A stretch of 64,000 bases of DNA from Vulcanimicrobium sp035943995 (lineage in GTDB: Bacteria; Vulcanimicrobiota; Vulcanimicrobiia; Vulcanimicrobiales; Vulcanimicrobiaceae): assembly GCA_035943995.1 (NCBI GenBank), contig DASZBS010000121.1:62001-126000 (forward strand). Reading direction: 5' to 3'. Both the position numbers and the translations under genes were made by a program. Of the stretch, positions 28,430 to 35,014 are shown in pieces. Under the pieces are notes generated by a model. It made no database searches, was not told where the DNA came from, and saw nothing but the letters and a program-made list of their open reading frames with translations. How positions within the stretch are numbered: the stretch's first letter is position 1; each line of letters starts with the position of its first letter.

Positions 28430-29647
28430 GTGATTCGCATCGTCGGCCTCGGACCGGGCGACCCGGGGCTTCTCACGCTGGGCAGCCGCGAGTCGCTGCG
28501 GGCCGTCGGCCGCGCCGCGACCGTGCTCGCGCCGCCCGAGCTCGTGCGCTTTCTCGAAAGCGACGGCGTCACGATCGAGCGCGCGCTGATCGTCGACCAA
28601 GGGCTGTTCCTGCGCGGGTCGAGCGAGGTGATCGACACGTTCGTCCAGCGGCTCGACGACCGCGACCTCGGGCTGGGCGTGCTGGGCAATCCGCTGTCGG
28701 ATTTTCTGGGCCTGCCCATGTTGCTGCGCGCGCTCGAGAAGCGCGGGTTCGCGGCGGAGATCGTCCCCGGCATGCCGCGCGCGACGCTGTCGGCGTCGAT
28801 CACGATGCCGCTCGTGCCGCTGCCGCCGGGCTCGACGCACCACACGTGGGACGATCTCGTCGGAATCATGGCCCGGCTGCGCCGGTCGTGCCCGTGGGAC
28901 CGCGAGCAGACGCACGCGTCGCTGGTGCGCTACCTGATCGAGGAAGCGTACGAGGTCGTCGACGCGATCGAGCACGGCACCGACGTCGAGCTGTGCGAAG
29001 AGCTCGGCGACCTGTTGTTCCAGATCGTCTTCCACGCGCAGCTCGCGACCGAGCGCGGCAAGTTCTCGGTGGCAGACGTCATCGACGGCCTTTCCGACAA
29101 GATGATCCGCCGCCACCCGCACGTGTTCGGCGACGTCGCCGTCGCCGACGTCGCGGGCGTGTGGGCGAACTGGGAAGCGCTCAAGGCGCAAGAGGCGACG
29201 GGCCAGTCGCGCGCGTCGAAGCTCGACGGTATCCCCGCGCACATGGCCGCGCTGCAGCGGGGCCAGAAGATGCAGGAGAAAGCCGCGCGCGTGGGCTTCG
29301 ACTGGACCGATGCGCGCGACATCACCGAGAAGCTGTCCGAAGAATTGCGCGAGCTCGCCGAAGCGCGCATCAAAGCCGGCGACCTCAAGCCGGAAGACCC
29401 GCACGTGCGCGAGGAGCTGGGCGACGTGATGTTCACCGTGGTGAACCTCGCGCGGCGCTTGGGCATCGACGCCGAAGGCGCGATGCGTGACGCGAACGCG
29501 AAGTTCGAGCGCCGCTTCCGCTACATGGAAGCGTACGCGGTCGCCGGCGGCCGGCAGCTCGGCGACATGACGCTGAACGAGCTCGAGGATCTGTGGCAGC
29601 AGGCGAAGACGTCCTTCGACAAGCTCAGGATGACAGGAACCAAGTGA
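28430..29647 (+). CDS. mazG: nucleoside triphosphate pyrophosphohydrolase MazG with N-terminal methylase-like domain
   Basis: 405 aa from a GTG (MIRIVGLGPGD); another GTG is 9 nt upstream. Residues 1-125 resemble a shortened tetrapyrrole-methylase domain, as in Bacillus YabN. Residues about 145-390 are two MazG repeats, with CPWDREQTHASLVRYLIEEA, ELCEELGDLLFQIVFHAQLA and later REELGDVMFTVVNLARRLG. The E-E-x-x-E and E-L-x-D pairs bind Mg. It hydrolyses (d)NTPs to monophosphates as a house-cleaning enzyme. The last residues, SFDKLRMTGTK, are written by a 23-nt interspersed repeat (29613-29635). The stop overlaps the next GTG. Confidence 0.88.
   Translation: MIRIVGLGPGDPGLLTLGSRESLRAVGRAATVLAPPELVRFLESDGVTIERALIVDQGLFLRGSSEVIDTFVQRLDDRDLGLGVLGNPLSDFLGLPMLLRALEKRGFAAEIVPGMPRATLSASITMPLVPLPPGSTHHTWDDLVGIMARLRRSCPWDREQTHASLVRYLIEEAYEVVDAIEHGTDVELCEELGDLLFQIVFHAQLATERGKFSVADVIDGLSDKMIRRHPHVFGDVAVADVAGVWANWEALKAQEATGQSRASKLDGIPAHMAALQRGQKMQEKAARVGFDWTDARDITEKLSEELRELAEARIKAGDLKPEDPHVREELGDVMFTVVNLARRLGIDAEGAMRDANAKFERRFRYMEAYAVAGGRQLGDMTLNELEDLWQQAKTSFDKLRMTGTK
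29611..29637 (+). repeat. interspersed 23-nt repeat, copy 1, at the 3' end of mazG
   Basis: CCTTCGACAAGCTCAGGATG plus ACA (29613-29635) recurs in opposite orientation inside leuA (61110-61132) with 21 of 23 bases identical. The repeat supplies the last codons of mazG. Similar short elements giving FDKLRMT or LSLSKG peptides are, as I recall, common in many bacterial genomes. Confidence 0.6.
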
Positions 29648-30030
29648 GCGATGAGGTGCTCATCCGGCTGAGGATGAGCGCGCACGACGCGCACTACGGC
29701 GGCAACCTGGTCGACGGCGCGCGCATCCTCGGCCTGTTCGGCGACGTCGCGACGGAGCTGCTGATCCGCCACGACGGCGACGAAGGGTTGTTCGTCGCGT
29801 ACGACCTGGTGGAGTTCAAGGCACCGGTGTACGCAGGCGATTACATCGAAGCGCGCGGCCGCATCACGCGCGTGGGCACGACGTCGCGCACGATCGAGTT
29901 CGAAGCGCACAAAGTCATCACCGCGCGCGCGGATGTGTCGGCGTCGGCGGCCGACGTGCTGGACGAGCCGTTGCTGGTCGTGCGCGCACGCGGGACGTGC
30001 GTGACGCCGACGGCGTCGCAGCGCCGCTGA
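29644..30030 (+). CDS. kal: hotdog-fold protein resembling 3-aminobutyryl-CoA ammonia-lyase
   Basis: 128 aa from a GTG overlapping the mazG stop. The sequence LRMSAHDAHYGGNLVDGARI, LFGDVATELLIRHDGDEGLF and VEFKAPVYAGDYIEARG matches my memory of Kal, the hotdog-fold lyase of lysine fermentation that removes ammonia from 3-aminobutyryl-CoA. AHYGGNLVDG holds the substrate-facing residues. No other lysine-fermentation gene is in the window, so a general acyl-CoA thioesterase or lyase role cannot be excluded. It overlaps the next gene by TGATG. Confidence 0.6.
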   Translation: MSDEVLIRLRMSAHDAHYGGNLVDGARILGLFGDVATELLIRHDGDEGLFVAYDLVEFKAPVYAGDYIEARGRITRVGTTSRTIEFEAHKVITARADVSASAADVLDEPLLVVRARGTCVTPTASQRR

Positions 30031-30464
30031 TGCGCGCAATCGCGGTGTTGGCGCTCGTCGCGTCGTTCGTGTCCTACGACCATGCGAAAGATCAGGTGAA
30101 GCACCAAGGCTGGTCGTGCATCGCCGTGAAAGGCGACCGCGCCGGGAACGCCTTCGCGTACAGCATGGGACTGAGCAGCAAGCATCTGCCGGAGCTCGGC
30201 ATCTTCGGCACCGACGACCCGGCGGGCGCGTGTGCGGCCGTCGATCGCGTCGCGCGCGCGCTTGTCGCCGCGGGCCGGGCACCGCGCAACGGCGCCGAAG
30301 TTTTCCGCAACGGCGAAGGCCGGGTGGTCTTGCGAGCCGTCATCCGCAAGGACTTTTTCGACCGCTGCCCCTTCGCCAAGCGGTGGCGCGACGAACATCA
30401 TGTCGCGGACGCGCGCGCAATGCAGATCGTCGTGCTCGATCCCGGCGAGACGATGCCGCGGTAA
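30030..30464 (+). CDS. DUF4262-like protein
   Basis: 144 aa from the ATG that overlaps the Kal-like stop. The pattern HQGWSCIAVKGDRAGNAFAY, then SMGLSSKHLPELGIFG, matches the DUF4262 core (GW.v..v......faYtiGL....hPEl..fg). The N-terminal MRAIAVLALVASFVSYDH is hydrophobic and could be a short signal or part of the fold. DUF4262 has no established biochemical function. It is translationally coupled to the preceding gene. Confidence 0.6.
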   Translation: MRAIAVLALVASFVSYDHAKDQVKHQGWSCIAVKGDRAGNAFAYSMGLSSKHLPELGIFGTDDPAGACAAVDRVARALVAAGRAPRNGAEVFRNGEGRVVLRAVIRKDFFDRCPFAKRWRDEHHVADARAMQIVVLDPGETMPR

Positions 30465-30483
30465 CAGCCGGAGCGATCGAGTC

Positions 30484-30774
30484 ATGTGGGAACCGGCGCA
30501 AACCGAGGCGACCGAGGGCGGCACCGTGGTGCGAGCGGAAGAGATGCCGTTCTGGAGCCTCATCACGCTCGAGCGCGACTGTCGTAGCGGCATCCCCTTC
30601 GCGATCACATGCGGCATTTTCAACGCGATGGTGCACACGGTGTATCGCACCACCGAGGCGGACGCTACCGCAACATACGAGGCGATGAAACTCGATCTAG
30701 AACGCCTCGTCGACGTCGACCGAACGGTGTTCTATGACGAGCTCAGCGCGTTCGTCGACCGCTTTCCGACGTAG
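30484..30774 (+). CDS. small hypothetical protein
   Basis: 96 aa from MWEPAQTEATEGGTVVRAEE. The chain is acidic, predicted soluble and mostly helical at the end (YEAMKLDLERLVDVDRTVFY). ITLERDCRSGIPFAITCGIF contains two cysteines but no known motif. It follows the DUF4262 gene by 19 nt and is convergent with the methionine-synthase-like gene, the stops being 9 nt apart. Probably the last gene of the mazG unit; function unknown. Confidence 0.5.
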   Translation: MWEPAQTEATEGGTVVRAEEMPFWSLITLERDCRSGIPFAITCGIFNAMVHTVYRTTEADATATYEAMKLDLERLVDVDRTVFYDELSAFVDRFPT

Positions 30775-30783
30775 CCGCGCCGC

Positions 30784-31797
30784 CTAGCCGATCGCGAGGG
30801 ACGCTCCTTCCGCGAGCGCTCGCAGCTTGGCGTAGGCCACCTCGCGCGCCATCGGCGCCATGCCGCAGTTCGTCGAGCAGACGATGCGGTCGTCGGGGAG
30901 ATGCTTTCGCGCGAGCTCGATCGTCGCGCGAACGTCCTCCGGCGTTTCGATTTTGTCCGTCGCGACGTCGATGACGCCGATCGCGACGATCTTGTCACCG
31001 GCGAGCGCGAGCACGTCCGGCGGGACGTGCGACCCCGCCAGCTCGATGGAGATCTGATCCACGGTGCTCTTCGCGAGCAGCGGGAGCACGTGTGCGTACT
31101 GGTCCCAGCGCGCGCCTAGGTTCGCCTTCCACTGGACGTTGGCGGGGATGCCGTAGCCGTAGCACACGTGCACGGCGGTGACGCACGATGCGCCGCTCAG
31201 CGCCGTGTCGAGCGCATCGATGCCCCACGCGGCGACCTCGTCGAAGTAGACGTTGAACGCCGGCTCGTCGAGCTGCACCACGTCCACGCCCTCGGCGATC
31301 AGGTCCGCGATCTCGTCACGAATCGCGCGCGCGAACGCAAACGCCAATTCCGCGCGGTTGCCGTACGCTTCGTCGACGACGGTGTCGACGAGCGTCATCG
31401 GGCCGGGGATCGTGAGCTTGAGCGGGCCGTCGGTCAGCGTGCGCGCGAAGCGCACGTCGTCCACGTGAACGGGCGCGACGCGCCGCACCTCGCCGGTGAC
31501 CGTCGGGCACACGGCTTCGTAGCGGTCGTCGCGGATGCCGCGCTTCTGGCGCTTCGCGGCGTCGACTCCGCCGAGGCGTTCGGCAAAGCCGTGCACGAAA
31601 TGCTTGCGCGCCTGCTCGCCGTCGGTGACGGTTTCGATCCCCGCGCGGAGCTGCTCGGCAACGGCGATGCGCGTCGCATCGCGTTGCGCTTCGAGCAAGT
31701 CGGCCCCTTCGAGCCGCCAGCTCGGAAAGATGCGCTCGGGCTCCGCGAGCCAGGCGGGCTTGGGCAGACTTCCGGCAATCGTCGTAGCGAACGGCAT
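30784..31797 (-). CDS. short cobalamin-independent methionine synthase (core-MetE type)
   Basis: 337 aa, corresponding only to the C-terminal half of classical MetE (about 750 aa). MPFATTIAGSLPKPAWLAEP is the barrel start. DVVQLDEPAFNVYF, VHVCYGYG (His and Cys) and CSTNCGMAPM (Cys) supply the homocysteine-binding zinc site. Classical MetE needs its N-terminal half to bind methyl-tetrahydrofolate, so this enzyme probably takes its methyl group from another donor, such as a methyl-corrinoid protein, as reported for core-MetE. AAAGGACGG precedes the ATG. It stands alone and divergent from hicA. Confidence 0.75.
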   Translation of the reverse strand: MPFATTIAGSLPKPAWLAEPERIFPSWRLEGADLLEAQRDATRIAVAEQLRAGIETVTDGEQARKHFVHGFAERLGGVDAAKRQKRGIRDDRYEAVCPTVTGEVRRVAPVHVDDVRFARTLTDGPLKLTIPGPMTLVDTVVDEAYGNRAELAFAFARAIRDEIADLIAEGVDVVQLDEPAFNVYFDEVAAWGIDALDTALSGASCVTAVHVCYGYGIPANVQWKANLGARWDQYAHVLPLLAKSTVDQISIELAGSHVPPDVLALAGDKIVAIGVIDVATDKIETPEDVRATIELARKHLPDDRIVCSTNCGMAPMAREVAYAKLRALAEGASLAIG

Positions 31798-31925
31798 AAA
31801 CCGTCCTTTCAACGTGAATCGCCGAATTACGTCGTCAGCTTTCCGCGGACACAACGCGGCCATCCCCTGGCAGAGGCACCCGCATAGCATCGGACGATGT
31901 TCCGATCGCCGCGCTGGTCCTCGTC

Positions 31926-32117
31926 GTGACCGGCAAAGATCGCGCGCGGTACGCCGAAGGCAAGGGCTGGTACTTCCTTCGGCGCGGCGGTCGTGCAAGC
32001 CACGTCATCTACGCCCATCCGGCCAGTTCCCAGAGCGTCACGATCTCGATCCACCGTGGAAAGGACATTCCGAAGGGTCTGCTGATGGTTCTCCTCAAAA
32101 AGATCGACAATCCCTGA
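31926..32117 (+). CDS. hicA: HicA-type mRNA interferase toxin
   Basis: 63 aa from a GTG. GWYFLRRGGRASHVIYAHP has the HicA double-stranded-RNA-binding-like core, with the conserved catalytic His at residue 26. IHRGKDIPKGLLMVLLKKID is the usual C-terminal helix. The toxin would cleave mRNA when not bound by the HicB partner encoded 9 nt downstream. The upstream 128 bp to the divergent metE-like gene contain TAGCAT (31886-31891), a possible -10. A typical type II toxin-antitoxin pair in toxin-first order. Confidence 0.78.
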   Translation: MTGKDRARYAEGKGWYFLRRGGRASHVIYAHPASSQSVTISIHRGKDIPKGLLMVLLKKIDNP

Positions 32118-32126
32118 GGGCTTTTC

Positions 32127-32345
32127 ATGACATATACGATCGTTCTCGAAGACGGTCCCGACGGCGGTTGGGGCGGTCTCGTTCCGGACCTGCCCGGCCT
32201 CTTGCTCCTCGGCGATTCGCGAGAAGAGATCATCGCAGAAGCGCCCGGTGCGATCCTCGACTACCTCGACGCGATGCGTGATTCGGGAAACCCGGTCCCG
32301 CAGCCGGGCCGGTATGTCGTCCAAGTCGAGGTCCCTGCGGCGTAA
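32127..32345 (+). CDS. hicB: HicB-type antitoxin, solo RNase-H-like domain
   Basis: 72 aa. TYTIVLEDGPDGGWGGLVPD, LPGLLLLGDSREEI and PGAILDYLDAMRDSG form the HicB/UPF0150 partial RNase-H fold that covers the HicA active site. It has no C-terminal ribbon-helix-helix or HTH domain, so the pair may not autoregulate by direct DNA binding. It is followed 9 nt later by the S4-domain gene, so a toxin-antitoxin module appears inserted in a housekeeping run. Confidence 0.75.
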   Translation: MTYTIVLEDGPDGGWGGLVPDLPGLLLLGDSREEIIAEAPGAILDYLDAMRDSGNPVPQPGRYVVQVEVPAA

Positions 32346-32354
32346 GCCCCTCCC

Positions 32355-32633
32355 TTGCGACTGGATAAGTTTCTCAAGGTCTCGCGGCTCGCCAAACGGC
32401 GGGCCGAGGCCAAGGACGGGATCGAAGCCGGGCGGATCACCAAGGATGACCGGGCGCTCAAGCCCGGCTACGAGGTGAAAGCGGGCGACGTGCTGTTGAT
32501 CCACTACCGAACGAAGTTTCTTACCGTGCGCGTGCTGCTGGTGCCGGAGCGCGTGCTGCCGTCGCTCAAACCCGCGGATCTGTACGAGATCGTCGAGGAA
32601 CGCAAAGACGATCCCGTCGACTGGCTGCGCTGA
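32355..32633 (+). CDS. rqcP: RqcP-type S4 RNA-binding protein
   Basis: 92 aa from a TTG. MRLDKFLKVSRLAKRRAEAK is the S4 alpha-L fold start. YEVKAGDVLLIHYRTKFLTV and the ILKEE-like tail (YEIVEERKDDP) match Bacillus YabO/RqcP. RqcP binds the 50S subunit near tRNA and promotes C-terminal Ala-tailing by RqcH in ribosome quality control. In Bacillus it lies directly after yabN (MazG); here the two are 2.7 kb apart with accessory genes between. Its stop overlaps the next ATG. Confidence 0.78.
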   Translation: MRLDKFLKVSRLAKRRAEAKDGIEAGRITKDDRALKPGYEVKAGDVLLIHYRTKFLTVRVLLVPERVLPSLKPADLYEIVEERKDDPVDWLR

Positions 32634-33082
32634 TGGTGCGCTTGGTGATCGCCGCGTTCGGTGCCGCGTGGCTGCTCGGCGGGATCATGCTCGTCACGCT
32701 GGCATACGGCGGCATTCGGCACACGGACCTGTGCGCGTCGCGGCCGGAGATCGGCGACGTCGCGGGCTTGTGGCCGCGCGAGGCCGACGAGTTCGCAGAA
32801 GCGATCGCCGGACGCAGCGCATATCTCGAGTCTGTGGACCATCGCGACGGCAACCGCATTCGCAGCGTGCGCGTCGAGCGCAACATGGTCATCGTCAGGC
32901 TCGACGGACCGAACCGCTGGCGCACGCCCGAAACGCCCGGTGCGACGTGGCAGCTCGTGTACGCACGCCATCACGGCGGCGTCGCGGGAGGCGGCTTGCC
33001 GTGCGTGAAGATGGACGTCGTCCACGACCACACGGTTCAGCACTGGGCGTGGGCCGCCGCGGATTTGAACGTGCTGCGGTGA
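32633..33082 (+). CDS. membrane-anchored hypothetical protein
   Basis: 149 aa from the ATG in TGATG at the rqcP stop. Residues about 5-27 (VIAAFGAAWLLGGIMLVTLA) are one membrane helix or signal anchor. The rest is soluble, with two cysteines (about residues 34 and 123) and a pattern SVDHRDGNRIRSVRVERNMV. No family is recognised. Coupled translation with rqcP suggests the same operon; whiA follows 6 nt downstream. Confidence 0.5.
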   Translation: MVRLVIAAFGAAWLLGGIMLVTLAYGGIRHTDLCASRPEIGDVAGLWPREADEFAEAIAGRSAYLESVDHRDGNRIRSVRVERNMVIVRLDGPNRWRTPETPGATWQLVYARHHGGVAGGGLPCVKMDVVHDHTVQHWAWAAADLNVLR

Positions 33083-33088
33083 TCGTCG

Positions 33089-33988
33089 TTGCCTGAACGC
33101 TCCAGATTATCCGCGGATGCGAAAGATGCGCTCGCGCGCGAGGTGCCGGCGGACCCCGGCGTGCGCGCCGCGCTGCGCAACGGCCTGGCGTACTTCGGCG
33201 GCGTCGACGCGGGCGGCGAGCTGGTGTTTCGCACGCGGCGCTCGGCGGTCGCGCGGCTCGCGCGCACGCTGTTCGAAGACCAGCGCAGCGCGGCGCCCGT
33301 GCGGCGCGGCCACGACGCGCGGCTCTACAAGACGACGACGTTCGAGATCGACCTCGGCGCCCTGCTCGCTCAGCCGCCGCCAAAGCCGCGCCGCCGCGCC
33401 GAGCGGCGCGCGGAGCTGCGGGCGGCGTTCCTATGCGCGGGCTCGGTGGCGGCGCCGCACCACGGCTACCACCTGGAGTTCGTAGCCGCCGACACGGCGC
33501 GCGCCGACCGCATCGCCGCGCTGATCGCGGCCGAAGGCCACGTGCCCGGCCGGATGGTCCGCAAGGGGCGGCCGGTGGTGTACCTCAAGGGCCTCGATGC
33601 GATCGTCACCGTGCTGGGGGCCGCGGGCGCGTCGGGCGCCGTACTGCACCTCGAGGACGTCCGCGCGGTCAAGGAGACGAAGAACCGCATCCACCGGCTG
33701 GTGAACACCGAGGCCGCAAATGTCGTTCGAGCAGCCGCGGCCGCGGCCGCGCAGCGCGCGGCCATCCAGGAGCTCGCGGACGCCTACGGCTTGCGCAACC
33801 TCTCGCCGGCGCTGCGCGAAGCCGCGCAGCTGCGCCTGGCGCACCCCGACGAGACGCTCGCCGAGCTGGGCCGCCGCTGCCACCCCGCGGTGGGGAAGGC
33901 CACGATCAACGGCCGGCTCGCTTCGTTGATGCGGCTCGTGAAGCGGGTGCGCGGCGAGCGAGAGGAGCCGGAAGTTTCCTTCGCCTAA
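33089..33988 (+). CDS. whiA: DNA-binding protein WhiA
   Basis: 299 aa from a TTG. The N-terminal LAGLIDADG-homing-endonuclease-like domain includes RNGLAYFGGVDAGGELVFRT and the central FLCAGSVAAPHHGYHLEF. The C-terminal HTH contains TKNRIHRLVNTEAANVVRAA, then AYGLRNLSPALREAAQLRLA, the most conserved WhiA region. It ends in TLAELGRRCHPAVGKATING. WhiA acts in sporulation or cell division in Actinobacteria and Firmicutes. Immediately upstream of gap, it matches the whiA-gap-pgk-tpi order of Actinobacteria. rapZ and yvcK are not beside it here. Confidence 0.88.
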   Translation: MPERSRLSADAKDALAREVPADPGVRAALRNGLAYFGGVDAGGELVFRTRRSAVARLARTLFEDQRSAAPVRRGHDARLYKTTTFEIDLGALLAQPPPKPRRRAERRAELRAAFLCAGSVAAPHHGYHLEFVAADTARADRIAALIAAEGHVPGRMVRKGRPVVYLKGLDAIVTVLGAAGASGAVLHLEDVRAVKETKNRIHRLVNTEAANVVRAAAAAAAQRAAIQELADAYGLRNLSPALREAAQLRLAHPDETLAELGRRCHPAVGKATINGRLASLMRLVKRVRGEREEPEVSFA

Positions 33989-34000
33989 AGCGAACGGGCT

Positions 34001-35014
34001 ATGCGCATCGGTATCAACGGGTTCGGCCGGATCGGCCGGAATTTCGCCAAGGCTCTCCTAGAGCGGCATCCCGGCGTGGAGATCGCCGCGGTCAACGACC
34101 TCACCAGCGCCGCCGAGTGCGCGCACCTCTTCAAGTACGACTCCAACTACGGCACCTACCCCGCCGACGTGAAGGCGACCGCCGACGGGATCACGATCGA
34201 CGGCAAGGCGATCCGCGTGCTCGCGGAGCGCGATCCGGGCAAGCTGCCGTGGAAGGACCTGGGCGTCGAGGTCGTCATCGAGTCGACCGGGCTGTTCACC
34301 GACGCCGCGAAAGCGCGCGCGCACATCGACGGCGGCGGCGCCAAGAAAGTCATCATCTCCGCGCCCGCCAAGGGCGAGGACATCACCGTCGTGCTGGGCG
34401 TCAACGACGCGGACTACGACCCGGCCAAGCACCACGTGATCTCGAACGCGTCGTGCACGACCAACTGCCTGGCGACGGCCGTGAAGCCGATCGTGGACAC
34501 GATCGGCTGGGTCAAGGGCTTCATGTGCACGATCCACTCGTACACCAACGACCAGAACATCCTCGACGCGCCGCACAAGGATCTGCGCCGCGCGCGCAAC
34601 GCGGCGACGAACATCATCCCGACGTCGACCGGTGCGGCGAAGGCGCTGTACCTGACGATCCCGGAGGTGCAAGGGACGTTCGACGGGTTCGCGCTGCGCG
34701 TCCCGACGCCGACCGTCTCGATGGTGTACCTCGTGGTGCAGACGAAAAAAGCGACGACGCGCGACGAGCTCAACGCGATCCTGCGCGGCGCCGCCGAGAA
34801 CGGCCTCAAAGAGTACGTGCAGTACACCGAAGAAGAGCTCGTGTCGAGCGACTTCAAGCAGAACCCGCACAGCTCGATCATCGACGGCAAGCTGACCAAC
34901 GCGAACGGCGACCTGATCCAGATCGCGGCGTGGTACGACAACGAGTGGGGCTACTCGTGCCGGCTCGCCGACCTCACCCAAATCGTCGCCGCCAAGATCC
35001 CGAGCGCAGTGTAG
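34001..35014 (+). CDS. gap: glyceraldehyde-3-phosphate dehydrogenase
   Basis: 337 aa. MRIGINGFGRIGRNFAKALL is the NAD-binding Rossmann start. SNASCTTNCLAT carries catalytic Cys152, IHSYTNDQNILDAPHKDLRR the active-site His region, and WYDNEWGYSCR the conserved C-terminal tetramer motif. It oxidises glyceraldehyde 3-phosphate to 1,3-bisphosphoglycerate, the substrate of the pgk product downstream. It lies 12 nt after whiA and directly abuts the S9 peptidase start. Confidence 0.96.
   Translation: MRIGINGFGRIGRNFAKALLERHPGVEIAAVNDLTSAAECAHLFKYDSNYGTYPADVKATADGITIDGKAIRVLAERDPGKLPWKDLGVEVVIESTGLFTDAAKARAHIDGGGAKKVIISAPAKGEDITVVLGVNDADYDPAKHHVISNASCTTNCLATAVKPIVDTIGWVKGFMCTIHSYTNDQNILDAPHKDLRRARNAATNIIPTSTGAAKALYLTIPEVQGTFDGFALRVPTPTVSMVYLVVQTKKATTRDELNAILRGAAENGLKEYVQYTEEELVSSDFKQNPHSSIIDGKLTNANGDLIQIAAWYDNEWGYSCRLADLTQIVAAKIPSAV

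Noticed and set aside
33979..33993. TTCGC-CTAAA-GCGAA dyad between whiA and gap
   Set aside because: Only five pairs, no T-tract and no second copy seen; too weak to call an operator.
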